Source: an uncultured Prevotellaceae bacterium (GTDB lineage: Bacteria; Bacteroidota; Bacteroidia; Bacteroidales; Bacteroidaceae). Taken from it: DNA of 64,000 bases. This document shows, one piece after another, positions 18,588 to 27,588 of this stretch. The notes under the pieces were generated by a model, which worked only from the letters and a program-made list of their open reading frames with translations, did no database searches and had not been told where the DNA came from. Each line of letters opens with the position of its first letter. Within the stretch, counting starts at the first letter, position 1. The stretch is taken from assembly GCA_946415365.1 (NCBI GenBank), contig CAMKSE010000001.1:1-64000 (forward strand), read 5' to 3'. The position numbers and the translations under genes were made by a program.

Positions 18588-19936
18588 TATCTTTGTTTTT
18601 TGAATATCAGTTTCATCGTCTCTGGGTCGAGTGGCTTCATGGTAGGCAGTTTGAGGTCTTTCACCATGTGGAGTGTACCCTGCTTGTACTTCTGGAAGTG
18701 GTCGGTCTTGAGATGCTGCTGATAGGCTTCATCGGAGGCATAGATTTCGAGGATGCGAATCTGGCATGAGTCTTCGGCACTCTGCATGGGATACAGGCAG
18801 ATGACACCAGGCTCGCGCTCTATACTCAGGCGATCCACCTCGTTAGCAAAGGCGAGATATTCCTTCATATACTGCGGATAGACCTCAATCTCAGCAATGC
18901 GGACAATCATGTTTGCTGTGGCGATGGCTGCTGATGGCTTTTCTCCTGTCTGTTCTAACAGCCATTTCGCATTCTTCCACAGAATCATCTCCTTGAATGG
19001 TGCCAGGTCGGGCTCTTTCGAGAGATAGTCCTTCATCCTCGCCAGACTCTTTGTGAGCACCTGCGGAGCGACGTATGGATAGTCGGAACCGTAGAGCAGG
19101 TGGTCGGGCGTGGTGATGGTGAGCAGCATGTGGATGACCTCTGGAGAGTGTGCCCCCGCAAGGTCGTAATAGAGGGTGCGGAGGTTGGCCTCGTAGTCAA
19201 TCTCACCCACCATTTTGTTGGTCTGCATCACGGGCGTCAGCGACTTCATGCGTGGGATGGCAAGTGGTAGATAGGCACCGCAATGGGGCACTATTACCTT
19301 GATGTTGTTATAGCGAGCCAATACGTTGCGACTGATCATGTTCGATACGGCGCGAGTGGTCTCCGAGAGATATTCCTGCATAGCCAGCGGTGTCTGCTGC
19401 ATCACCTGCTTATTTACCGGTTCTGGGCGATGGGGATGTAGGATTACCACTGCCTTACGCTCGTTCAAGACCGAGAAAAGCGTATCGAGTTCTGGTGCGC
19501 CAAGATACTGTCCGTCAACATTCGTTGCCAGTTTAATGCCATCAGCCTTCAGCACATCGAGCGCATATTTCGCCTCCTCAATAGCTTTCGATACATCGGG
19601 CAGGGGTAGGGCAGCACAGAACATGAATCGTTCAGGGTGCTCCTTCTTGATGCGGGCGGCAGCCTCATTGGTCTGTCTCACCACCTCTGCAGACGAAGGT
19701 TGTGGAGCCGCCAATGTCAATATCGATGTCTCCACACCAGCCTCGTTCATCCACTTGAGATGATTTTCCACGTTATACTTCGGCAAGGGGAATCCCTCGT
19801 CCATCAATCGTCCTTCTTTTTCAAGTGATGACACAAACTCAGGCGTGATGAGGTGGCTATGCACATCCATCACACCCTGAGCAATTGCTGTTGTAGCTAA
19901 AGTCATTGAGATAATCGTTATCTTCAATCTCTTCAT
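18587..19936 (-). CDS. Amidohydrolase fused to an ABM (monooxygenase-like) domain
   Basis: 449 aa, with an N-terminal export signal (residues 1-19). Residues ~22-320 are an amidohydrolase-2 (ACMSD-like) TIM barrel: metal motif MDVHSHLI, the His in VILHPHRPEP, VPHCGAYLPLA and the Asp in LLYGSDYPYV. Residues ~340-440 form an antibiotic-biosynthesis-monooxygenase (ABM) ferredoxin-like domain (MIVRIAEIEVYPQYMKEYL, IEREPGVICLYP, YQQHLKTDHFQKYKQG). Fusion of the two is uncommon. ATGA overlap with the alpha/beta hydrolase gene and TAATG overlap with the next gene show tight coupling. A shortened copy of its last ~40 codons occurs at 32193-32310. Confidence 0.88.
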   Translation of the reverse strand: MKRLKITIISMTLATTAIAQGVMDVHSHLITPEFVSSLEKEGRLMDEGFPLPKYNVENHLKWMNEAGVETSILTLAAPQPSSAEVVRQTNEAAARIKKEHPERFMFCAALPLPDVSKAIEEAKYALDVLKADGIKLATNVDGQYLGAPELDTLFSVLNERKAVVILHPHRPEPVNKQVMQQTPLAMQEYLSETTRAVSNMISRNVLARYNNIKVIVPHCGAYLPLAIPRMKSLTPVMQTNKMVGEIDYEANLRTLYYDLAGAHSPEVIHMLLTITTPDHLLYGSDYPYVAPQVLTKSLARMKDYLSKEPDLAPFKEMILWKNAKWLLEQTGEKPSAAIATANMIVRIAEIEVYPQYMKEYLAFANEVDRLSIEREPGVICLYPMQSAEDSCQIRILEIYASDEAYQQHLKTDHFQKYKQGTLHMVKDLKLPTMKPLDPETMKLIFKKQR

Positions 19937-21057
19937 TTCAGATCCTCTTTAAAGAAATCAGCCAACTTGTCCCAAGGAATCAGATTCTTCGGCTCGCCCT
20001 TGCCCACAAGCTCCGTATAGCCACCGTCGTAGAGGTCGCAGTGCGAGGCACCGGGGATGATGAGCAGCTGCTTGTTCTCAGGATTAGGATTAGGTTTGCC
20101 GACGGTGTTGTAACCTTCGGCCTTCCCTTCGACCATATATTTGTAGGCAGCTTCGCCGAAATAGCGCGAGTGAGCCTTCTCACCATGCATCACAAGGACT
20201 GCCGAACGAATCTCGTTGATATAATAAAGGAAACGGGCGTTGGCATAAGCCTGAGTGCCGATGACGCGCCAACCGTCGTTCGAATTGCCGCTGCGGGCAT
20301 GATATCCGCGCTCGGTCTTGTAATAATCGTAGTAGTCCTTCACGAACTGAGGAGCCTCGTCGGGCAGAGGATCGACGACGCCACCGGCCATCGCCATCGG
20401 GTCGGCCAGGCGCTGCTTGGCAAGTGCCTCACGGGCAGCATGGCGCGACTCTTCCTTGTCCTCGCTGTCGAAATAGCCGTTGCCACTGACGCGGGTCATG
20501 TCGTACATCGTCGAGACAACAGTAGCCTTGATGCGTGTGTCGGCAGCGGCAGCATTCAGTGCGATGCCACCCCAACCGCAGATGCCGATGATACCAATAC
20601 GTTCAGCATCCACATTTTCCTGCTTCGACAGGAAATCGACAGCGGCCATGAAGTCCTCGGTATTGATGTCGGGTGAAGCTGTGCGACGAGGCTCTCCACT
20701 GCTCTCGCCAGTAAATGACGGGTCGAAAGCCAATGCTACAAAGCCGCGCTCGGCCATCTGCATGGCATAGAGGCCGCTCGACTGCTCCTTGGTGGCGCCG
20801 AATGGGCCACTCACGGCAATGGCGGTCATCTTGCCCTTGGCATCCTTTGGCGTATAGAGGTCAGCTGCCAGCGTCAAGCCGTACTGTGTTTCGAACGTCA
20901 CCTTGCAGTGGTTCACTTTCTCGCTCAGCGGGAACACCTTGTCCCACTCCTGTGTCAGATTCAATGTTGTCATATTCTCTTCTTTTTTATTTTGTTCTTG
21001 GTTTGTGCAGGCTGTGAGCAATCCGCCCATCAGTACTGCGGCTAAAATTACTTTCAT
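19933..21057 (-). CDS. Alpha/beta hydrolase lipoprotein (dienelactone-hydrolase-like)
   Basis: 374 aa with a lipobox (LMGGLLTACTNQ). The alpha/beta hydrolase core carries the nucleophile elbow IGIIGICGWGGIALN, where Cys rather than Ser occupies the usual position, as in dienelactone hydrolase and YcjY-like proteins. The oxyanion region AVSGPFGATKEQS and the C-terminal His in PGASHCDLYDGG are present. The substrate is unknown; cluster context suggests a small electrophilic or aromatic compound. Start lies 1 bp after the end of the flavodoxin/ferredoxin gene. Confidence 0.88.
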   Translation of the reverse strand: MKVILAAVLMGGLLTACTNQEQNKKEENMTTLNLTQEWDKVFPLSEKVNHCKVTFETQYGLTLAADLYTPKDAKGKMTAIAVSGPFGATKEQSSGLYAMQMAERGFVALAFDPSFTGESSGEPRRTASPDINTEDFMAAVDFLSKQENVDAERIGIIGICGWGGIALNAAAADTRIKATVVSTMYDMTRVSGNGYFDSEDKEESRHAAREALAKQRLADPMAMAGGVVDPLPDEAPQFVKDYYDYYKTERGYHARSGNSNDGWRVIGTQAYANARFLYYINEIRSAVLVMHGEKAHSRYFGEAAYKYMVEGKAEGYNTVGKPNPNPENKQLLIIPGASHCDLYDGGYTELVGKGEPKNLIPWDKLADFFKEDLK

Positions 21058-21058
21058 A

Positions 21059-21994
21059 TTATTTTTGACTATTGGCCTTGATGAGATCAGCTAAGCTGAC
21101 ATTCGGATTACGATATCGTGCATTCCTGTTTGCCTCTTCGGGTTCAGGAGGCGTGGGAATGATTGAAATTGCTTTCTTCGGGCAGTTGTGAACACATGCC
21201 AGACAATTTTCGCATTCCCCATTGGCAACCGAATGACCATCAATCACTTTCCAGGAGCCATGCGGACAAACCGAAGTACAAACTCCACATCCGATGCAGT
21301 CATCCGTGGCAAAGACAATCTTCTCCGATCTTGTCACAGTCGGGTGCTGGCGGTCGCGTCCCGACATGCGGTAATATCCGTCACATATCATCCTGTCCTG
21401 CTCTGTAACCTCCTGAATATAGTTTTCGCGATTGTTGATAGAAGCAAGAACTGTGGCAACTCTTTCGGGAATACGCTGAAGCTTGGGGTCGGCCAATTCC
21501 CTTTCCATGTCGAAATACGGCAGGTAAGTATCGACCATCTGGATGGTGGAGATATAATTCATCTGAAAACCGTGCTTCTTGGCAAGGTCATCAACGAACT
21601 CTGGGAATATCGTGCTATGGGCTCCATAAGTGCCCACTGTAAAGAAATAATCGGCCTTGAAAGATGAACGAGCAATGAAATCCTGGACAATGGCAGGAGG
21701 AATGAAACAGTAGACGGGACACACGAATCCTATTTCTTCTGCCTCATAATCAGGATGCTCGTTGTGAATTTCCTGTGAGATGCTCAGCAAGGTCGCTTCA
21801 TCTCCGCCCAACTGCCTGGCTATATAAAGGCTATTGCCGGTTGCAGAGAAATAGAAGATCAGACGTTTGGTCTTCTTCTCATTTTCCTTTGGGGACTCTC
21901 CAAACGACGGAAGCGTCGGAACGCAGGCTGCAAGCATTCCAAGGCCCATGACCTTGAGTGCTTTTCTTCGACTGATAGGTTTGTTGACGTTCAT
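21059..21994 (-). CDS. EFR1-type flavodoxin/ferredoxin protein, Tat-exported
   Basis: 311 aa. A twin-arginine signal (SRRKALKVMGLGMLAAC) with a possible lipobox Cys directs folded export. Residues ~43-190 form a flavodoxin-like domain (LIFYFSATGNSLYIARQLGG). Residues ~235-285 hold two [4Fe-4S] motifs, CIGCGVCTSVCPHG and CENCLACVHNCPKKA. It probably passes electrons to partners in the cluster, such as the aldo/keto reductase or other exported enzymes; this is inference from context. Tightly linked to the alpha/beta hydrolase gene downstream. Confidence 0.9.
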   Translation of the reverse strand: MNVNKPISRRKALKVMGLGMLAACVPTLPSFGESPKENEKKTKRLIFYFSATGNSLYIARQLGGDEATLLSISQEIHNEHPDYEAEEIGFVCPVYCFIPPAIVQDFIARSSFKADYFFTVGTYGAHSTIFPEFVDDLAKKHGFQMNYISTIQMVDTYLPYFDMERELADPKLQRIPERVATVLASINNRENYIQEVTEQDRMICDGYYRMSGRDRQHPTVTRSEKIVFATDDCIGCGVCTSVCPHGSWKVIDGHSVANGECENCLACVHNCPKKAISIIPTPPEPEEANRNARYRNPNVSLADLIKANSQK

Positions 21995-22038
21995 AGGATA
22001 ACTTTTTTATGGTTCTTGAAATATATCTGTTTCATATT

Positions 22039-23205
22039 CTAAAGACTATCTTTCAAAACTTGTACAACCTCGTCACGATTCAGAATGTAGTAGCCACCCT
22101 GACAGATGGGGCAGGCATCAGCCATACCCTCAATCAGTTCGGGCTTGGCACCGCAGTCGGTGATGTTCATTGCTAGTCCCAATTCGCGCATCCACTGCTC
22201 CATCGTCTCCAGACCTTCCATCGCAACCTGCTCGTCGGTCTTAACCTCGGCAGAAACGCCCCATACGTTCATGGCCAGACGCTTGAACTTCTGCACGGCA
22301 TCGGGCGACTTGCTGATGAGCAGACGGTAGTAGGCACCGCTGACGGCAGCGAGGGTGTGACCGTGAGTGGCATCGGTAAAGGCTGCCACAGCCTGACCCA
22401 GCATGTGCACCATCCAGTCGGTGGCCTTAGCGCGGTCGATGAGTGTGTTGAGTGCCCAAGTGGCTGTCCACATGATGTTCGAGCGAGCCTCGTAGTCCTC
22501 AGGATTCACGTTAGCCTTGCGGCTGCTGACGATAAGTGAGCGCATCAGTCCTTCGGCGATATAGTCGCTGGTGTTGTCGTCTGTGCCCGAGAGATACTGC
22601 TCCAGAATATGACTCATGATGTCGTAGATACCAGCCACCATCTGATACTTGGGAACGGTGAAGGTGAAGCGAGGGTTGAGAATGGAGAAATCTGGGTTGC
22701 GGAAGTTATAGAACAATTTACGGTTCTCCGAGTGGCTTGAGATGACCGAACAGCTGTCCATCTCAGAGCCTGTGCCAGCCATTGTGAGCACACAACCCAC
22801 AGGAATCCAACGGCAGGTCATCGGTTGCCAGTTCTTGAAGTAGTACTCCCAAGGATCGCCATCGTACCAAGCACTTCCAGCTACGGCCTTACAATAGTCA
22901 ACGGTAGAGCCACCGCCCACGCCGAGGATGAAATCCACATTCTCCTGGCGAGCCATGTGGGCACCTTCTAATACCTTTTCTATAGTAGGGTTTGGCATCA
23001 CACCCGCCATCTCTACCACCTCGCAGCCAGCCTTCTTCAGCTCGGCCATCACCTGATCGTAGATGCCATTGCGCTTAATACTACCACCACCATAGCAGAG
23101 CATCACCTTCTTGCCATAGTTTTTCAGTTCTTCACTCAGTTTGCTTAAAGAATCCTCACCAAAGTGCAACTTCGTAGGATTGTGGAATGTAAAATTGCCT
23201 AACAT
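22039..23205 (-). CDS. Iron-containing alcohol dehydrogenase (butanol-dehydrogenase-like)
   Basis: 388 aa NAD(P)H-dependent type III alcohol dehydrogenase. The start MLGNFTFHNPTKLHFGED is typical of the YqhD/BdhA branch, followed by the nucleotide-binding VDFILGVGGGSTVDYCKA and the family signature around VLTMAGTGSEMDSCSVIS. Metal ligands are expected in MVAGIYDIMSHILEQ and DATHGHTLAAV. The first gene of the minus-strand redox cluster, with a -7 box just upstream and a divergent AraC gene 158 bp away, which probably controls it. Confidence 0.94.
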   Translation of the reverse strand: MLGNFTFHNPTKLHFGEDSLSKLSEELKNYGKKVMLCYGGGSIKRNGIYDQVMAELKKAGCEVVEMAGVMPNPTIEKVLEGAHMARQENVDFILGVGGGSTVDYCKAVAGSAWYDGDPWEYYFKNWQPMTCRWIPVGCVLTMAGTGSEMDSCSVISSHSENRKLFYNFRNPDFSILNPRFTFTVPKYQMVAGIYDIMSHILEQYLSGTDDNTSDYIAEGLMRSLIVSSRKANVNPEDYEARSNIMWTATWALNTLIDRAKATDWMVHMLGQAVAAFTDATHGHTLAAVSGAYYRLLISKSPDAVQKFKRLAMNVWGVSAEVKTDEQVAMEGLETMEQWMRELGLAMNITDCGAKPELIEGMADACPICQGGYYILNRDEVVQVLKDSL

Positions 23206-23231
23206 AATTATTCTGTTTTAAGTTTCTGGGT

Positions 23232-23240
23232 GCAAAGGTA
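23232..23240 (-). promoter_or_regulatory. -7 box of the redox cluster
   Basis: TACCTTTGC on the minus strand, 27 bp upstream of the alcohol dehydrogenase ATG. Confidence 0.65.
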
Positions 23241-23347
23241 CACATTATATATTATATAGCTATTACACAAATTGGCTGATTATATACCAATTTCGCAGAA
23301 AGTGCTAAAAAAACATTAAATTTCTACCATTATTAGACTATTTTATG

Positions 23348-23356
23348 TATCTTTGC
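23348..23356 (+). promoter_or_regulatory. -7 box of the AraC gene at 23364
   Basis: TATCTTTGC ends only 7 bp before the ATG at 23364, so the predicted transcript would have almost no leader. Confidence 0.65.
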
Positions 23357-23363
23357 AACCGAT

Positions 23364-24257
23364 ATGAGGAATATTTTGAAGGTAGACAGCCCCAACGACT
23401 ACGCCCGTTTTGTGGATGCACCAGTGTTGCACCCATTAATTAACATCATCCATTACGACGAGCTGGCGCCCTTCCGTCATAGCCTGAACAACTATGGCGT
23501 GTATGGCCTGTTCATCCAGCGACAGTTTCCCAATACGCTCTCTTACGGTATGAAGACGCTGCAGGTAAGCGATGCCTCCATCATAGCTGTAGAACCAGGA
23601 CAGATCGGTGGACTGGAGGACAACGGCGAACGCATCTCGTTATGTGGTTGGGTGCTGCTGTGGTCGCCTGAACTGTTGCACGGCACTGAACTGGAACGCC
23701 AGATAGACCGCTATCAGTTCTTCTCGTATTTCTTTGATGGTTCGCTGCGCATGGAGCCCGACGAATGGCTCTGTATCACGCAACTGGTGACCCAGATGCG
23801 ACAAGAGTTGCAGACACACGAGGACTCCCCGTCTTTGAGAAATGTGCTGCTTGGCTATCTGCACCTGATACTGGAATACTGTAATCGTATCTATCAGCGC
23901 CAGCTTTTCGAAGAGGACTGGGGAGAGGCTGACTTGCTGAAGCGCTTTCACAACTTGCTTCAAACCTATTTTCGTGAGAACCGTCAGCTGATGCAGGGTT
24001 TGCCTACCGTCGCTTGGTGCGCTTCCGAACTGGCCTATTCGCCTCGTTATTTTGGCGACATCGTCCACAAGGCCACTGGTGGCACGGCTATCGGTTATAT
24101 ACATAATTATATAATCAATCAGGCGAAAAGTCTGTTGATGCAGGGTCACAACATCAGCGAGACCTCCCGCCTGCTCGGATTCGATTTCCCCCACCATTTT
24201 ACTCGTCTCTTCAAGCGCATCACGGGGCTTACTCCCAGCGAGTTCTTAGGGAAATAG
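23364..24257 (+). CDS. AraC family transcriptional regulator
   Basis: 297 aa. The N-terminal ~170 residues form a sensor domain that opens as is common in this Bacteroidetes group (DAPVLHPLINIIHYDEL). The C-terminal HTH pair is CASELAYSPRYFGDIVHKAT and ISETSRLLGFDFPHHFTRLF, ending GLTPSEFLG. It is divergent from the alcohol dehydrogenase cluster and is its likely regulator; AraC genes flank such redox clusters often in Bacteroidetes. The first ATG is supported by the -7 box 7 bp upstream. Confidence 0.92.
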   Translation: MRNILKVDSPNDYARFVDAPVLHPLINIIHYDELAPFRHSLNNYGVYGLFIQRQFPNTLSYGMKTLQVSDASIIAVEPGQIGGLEDNGERISLCGWVLLWSPELLHGTELERQIDRYQFFSYFFDGSLRMEPDEWLCITQLVTQMRQELQTHEDSPSLRNVLLGYLHLILEYCNRIYQRQLFEEDWGEADLLKRFHNLLQTYFRENRQLMQGLPTVAWCASELAYSPRYFGDIVHKATGGTAIGYIHNYIINQAKSLLMQGHNISETSRLLGFDFPHHFTRLFKRITGLTPSEFLGK

Positions 24258-24266
24258 TGTGTCCTG

Positions 24267-25247
24267 TTATTTGCCCAACCGTAAGCCAAAGAATGTACGT
24301 ACGAGCCATTTGGTGTTATGAACGGTAAGACTCTCTTTATTGCCGATGTTGGTGAAGTTGAATACCATCGACAGGCCCAGAAACTTGTTGCCCCATTGTC
24401 GTACTACGGATCCTCGACCTGTGATGATGACTTCTGGGAAGTGGTAGTGTAAAGGTATGCGATTGTCACCGAAGGTCATCGATGTTTTGCTATAGACAAT
24501 GAACGTTGGCAGGCCAGAGATGTGTAGCAGCCAGCCTTGTCCGGGTACGTAGTTGTACCCGTAGCCTGCGCCGATACCGATGTTCATCATCTTGAGATTC
24601 ATCTCCTTTTCCCATTCGAGTGTAGCGCGCTGTCCCTGGCCTGAGACAGCCAATAAGAAGCTACCAGCGGAACGTCGCTGGATATAACTCTGTGAAAAGG
24701 CCGCAGGATAGGAGAATCTACGACTGTTGAAGATATAGAAAGCGTTGATGTTTAATGTTTTTACTGATAGTAAACCGTCAGGCAGTTCGATACGTTCCAT
24801 CCCTTCGTGGTCGTGCCAGCCTGAGAAGTTTTTGGCGTCTTGATAGACGATATCGAAGCCGAAACGTCGGCCGTAGCTGTTGAAGTTCAGTTCATAGTCA
24901 TGGTACTTACCCATCAACTTTGCTGGATTGAGAGAAGCACTGAGTGAGACTCCGAGATAGCTGACACCCAGGCTCAGTGTAGCCTTTCTGTCGGCTTTCA
25001 TCTCCGACAGGAAATGCCGACCATTATCCATACCCTCAGTCTTAATCGTTGTACCCGACACATTCATCCGTGCCGAGATGGTCCATTTGGTCGTTGGCCG
25101 CGAGATATACGTTGTATCAATGCCACGCATGTGATAGTAGCGGGATGCAACGGTACTATCAATGCGATGAAATAGGGATTGCGCAGACAGAGGTTGGCTC
25201 AGACCACTCATCACTACCATTAAAATGGATATCTGTTTCTTTATCAT
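24267..25247 (-). CDS. DUF4421 outer-membrane-type protein
   Basis: 326 aa with a signal peptide (residues 1-22, ends LSAQS). It matches the Bacteroidetes DUF4421 family: DTTYISRPTTKWTISARMN near the start, alternating hydrophobic/polar strands, LSLGVSYLGVSLSASLNPAKL, and a final strand ending in Arg-Leu-Gly-Lys. The pattern suggests a beta-barrel in the outer membrane; the function is unknown. Start is 4 bp from the stop of the AraC gene at 25252, in the same direction. Confidence 0.85.
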   Translation of the reverse strand: MIKKQISILMVVMSGLSQPLSAQSLFHRIDSTVASRYYHMRGIDTTYISRPTTKWTISARMNVSGTTIKTEGMDNGRHFLSEMKADRKATLSLGVSYLGVSLSASLNPAKLMGKYHDYELNFNSYGRRFGFDIVYQDAKNFSGWHDHEGMERIELPDGLLSVKTLNINAFYIFNSRRFSYPAAFSQSYIQRRSAGSFLLAVSGQGQRATLEWEKEMNLKMMNIGIGAGYGYNYVPGQGWLLHISGLPTFIVYSKTSMTFGDNRIPLHYHFPEVIITGRGSVVRQWGNKFLGLSMVFNFTNIGNKESLTVHNTKWLVRTFFGLRLGK

Positions 25248-25251
25248 TACT

Positions 25252-26151
25252 TTATACTCTTTTATAATCGCCGGGCGTCATGCCTGTGAGGCGGCGGAAA
25301 TACTTGGAGAAGAACGAGGGGTTGGCAAAGTGCATCTCCTCAGCTATCTGTGCCGAAGACTTGTCCGTGTGGCGCAGTTCTATTTTGATGCGGGTGATGA
25401 GGGCACGGTCTATCCAGTCTTTGGCGGTGGTGCCGCTGGTTTGGCGGATGACAGTGGTCAGGTAGCGCTCGGTGAGGCACATACGCTCGGCATAGTAGCC
25501 TATCTGGTGTTGTTCGGCACAATGCTGGGTGACCAGTTGAAGGAAACGGTCGAAGATAGTCTGCTCGCGCGATTGTGAGTGAATAGCCCGGTCAGCTTGT
25601 TTGCGATAGCATCCGTCGTAATGTTGCATTAATGCTGCCACAAGTGCGCTGGCTGTGGGATGATGGTATTCGGGCTGATGCACCATCTTCCAAAGCGTTT
25701 CGATGATGTCGAGTGCCGTCTGCTGGTCGCTCTCGCTGGGGGGTATTTGGAAATCGCGCACCTGTCCGTTGAAGGCCGACGGCATCTGTCCTGGGGCAAA
25801 AGGCATAGGAAACTGGCTGAAAAGTATCACGCCACGAATTTCAAAGTTGTTCGAGAACTGATGAGGCATGATGATGGTGCCAGGCCCCAGATAGGCCAAT
25901 GTACCTGCAGTGAGGTGGCGGTCTTGCAGGTTGAAGTTGATGCTGGCCTCGCCATTCAGAATAACACCCAGTCGGTGGTCGTTGATAATGAATGGTGGCT
26001 TCTGCTTCATAATGAGTTTGAACACCGTCGAATCTCCATGCACGATGCCAAGCTCATTATCAAAATACACTTGTTGGCGTATCTTCTGCAGATCAGGAGC
26101 TAATATGTGCTGCATCTGCGAACGGTCCATCAGTTGCGGTTGTTTGTTCAT
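25252..26151 (-). CDS. AraC family transcriptional regulator
   Basis: 299 aa. The N-terminal cupin-like sensor (GVILNGEASINFNLQDRHL, LGPGTIIMPHQFS) is followed by the HTH pair GYYAERMCLTERYLTTVIRQ and SAQIAEEMHFANPSFFSKYF and the GMTPGDYKR signature. It is divergent from the TolC-HlyD-ABC efflux operon, whose -7 box lies in the shared 148-bp spacer, so control of that operon is likely. Confidence 0.92.
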   Translation of the reverse strand: MNKQPQLMDRSQMQHILAPDLQKIRQQVYFDNELGIVHGDSTVFKLIMKQKPPFIINDHRLGVILNGEASINFNLQDRHLTAGTLAYLGPGTIIMPHQFSNNFEIRGVILFSQFPMPFAPGQMPSAFNGQVRDFQIPPSESDQQTALDIIETLWKMVHQPEYHHPTASALVAALMQHYDGCYRKQADRAIHSQSREQTIFDRFLQLVTQHCAEQHQIGYYAERMCLTERYLTTVIRQTSGTTAKDWIDRALITRIKIELRHTDKSSAQIAEEMHFANPSFFSKYFRRLTGMTPGDYKRV

Positions 26152-26169
26152 AAGAAGTCCTTTTTGTTT

Positions 26170-26178
26170 GCAAAGATA
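26170..26178 (-). promoter_or_regulatory. -7 box for the AraC gene at 26151
   Basis: TATCTTTGC on the minus strand, 19 bp upstream of the ATG. Confidence 0.6.
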
Positions 26179-26264
26179 CGAATAAACGAGCGAAAAAACA
26201 AATTATCGAACAAAAAGAACATCTTTCCATTCCTGCAGATAACGCCACGATGAAAAAAACATCG

Positions 26265-26273
26265 TACTTTTGC
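26265..26273 (+). promoter_or_regulatory. -7 box of the efflux operon
   Basis: TACTTTTGC, 27 bp before the ATG of the TolC gene at 26300. It overlaps an in-frame upstream extension of that ORF, supporting the downstream start. Confidence 0.65.
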
Positions 26274-26299
26274 ACCCAGAATTCAATGACAATAAAAAT

Positions 26300-27577
26300 A
26301 TGAAGAAATTAGTTTTAAGTTTGACAATGTTGCCGATGCTGGCTCAGGGACAGACATTGGACGATTGTCAGCAGGCTGCAGAGAAGAATTACCCGTTGAT
26401 ACAGCAGTATGGTCTCATCGAGAAGACCACCCAGTTGACGGTTGCCAACATCCAGAAGGGGTGGCTACCGCAAGTGTCGGCTCAGGCACAGGCCACGTAT
26501 CAGAGTGATGTGACGGCGTGGCCCAGTGAGATGAAAGCGATGATGAGCGGTATGGGCATCGACATGAGAGGACTGACGAAGGATCAGTACCGAGTGGGTA
26601 TCGATGTGCAGCAGACTATCTACGACGGTGGTGTCATAGGCAGTCAGAAGCGTATAGCCCGTGAACAGGGCAAGGTGCAGGCGGCACAGAACGAAGTCAA
26701 TATTTATAATGTTCGCAAGCGTGTGAATGAGATGTATTTCGGGCTGTTGCTGATTGACGAACAAATCAAGTTGAACACTGACCTGCAGACATTGTTGGCA
26801 GGCAACGAACGCAAACTGGAGTCGATGACCAAGCGCGGAACAGCAGCCGAAAGCGATCTGCAGAGTGTGAAGGCAGAGAGACTGAATGCGGTGCAGAAGG
26901 GCACTGAGCTGGTATCGCAGAAACAGATGCTACAACGCATGCTGAGCACTTTTTGTGGTATCGAGATCAACAACATACAGAAGCCACAAGTGAAGTCTGA
27001 TGGCAGAAATCTGGCGACAGGAAACCTGAGACCAGAACTGAAGGTGCTGGATGCACAGATCAGTGTGCTGAATGCTCAGGAGAAGGCACTCAACGCAGCA
27101 CTGATGCCGAAGGTGGGTGTGTTTGCACAGGGCTTCTATGGTTATCCGGGGCTGAATATGTTCGAAGACATGATGCGCCACAAATGGAGCCTGAATGGCC
27201 TCGTCGGTGCAAGGGTGACATGGACTATCGGTGCCCTCTATACCCGCAAGAACGACAAGGCAAAACTGCAGTTGCAGCGTGATATGACGGAGAGCAGTCG
27301 GGAGGTGTTCCTCTTCAATAATAACCTGGAACAGATTCAGCAGAACGAGAATATAGAGCGCTACCAGAAACTGATGGCCCACGACGGGGAGATTATCTCG
27401 CTGCGACAGGCTGTGAGAAAGGCGGCAGAATCGAAGCTGGCACATGGCATCATCGACGTGAACGACTTAGTGCGCGAGATTAATCAGGAGAATGCGGCTT
27501 GTGTGCAACAGTCGGTACACGAGATTGAGATGCTGAAAGAGATATACGATAACAAATACACCATTGGTGAAAAGTAA
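26300..27577 (+). CDS. TolC family outer-membrane efflux protein
   Basis: 425 aa using the ATG at 26300 (MKKLVLSLTMLPMLAQGQ), which gives a clean signal peptide and a position 27 bp after the -7 box. It has the two-fold repeat of outer-membrane efflux proteins with long alpha-hairpins (SQKRIAREQGKVQAAQNEVN; ESKLAHGIIDVNDLVREINQ). It would form the trimeric exit duct for the HlyD-type adaptor and ABC transporter encoded next. The next gene starts 12 bp later. Confidence 0.9.
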   Translation: MKKLVLSLTMLPMLAQGQTLDDCQQAAEKNYPLIQQYGLIEKTTQLTVANIQKGWLPQVSAQAQATYQSDVTAWPSEMKAMMSGMGIDMRGLTKDQYRVGIDVQQTIYDGGVIGSQKRIAREQGKVQAAQNEVNIYNVRKRVNEMYFGLLLIDEQIKLNTDLQTLLAGNERKLESMTKRGTAAESDLQSVKAERLNAVQKGTELVSQKQMLQRMLSTFCGIEINNIQKPQVKSDGRNLATGNLRPELKVLDAQISVLNAQEKALNAALMPKVGVFAQGFYGYPGLNMFEDMMRHKWSLNGLVGARVTWTIGALYTRKNDKAKLQLQRDMTESSREVFLFNNNLEQIQQNENIERYQKLMAHDGEIISLRQAVRKAAESKLAHGIIDVNDLVREINQENAACVQQSVHEIEMLKEIYDNKYTIGEK

Positions 27578-27588
27578 GAAAGTAAAAA

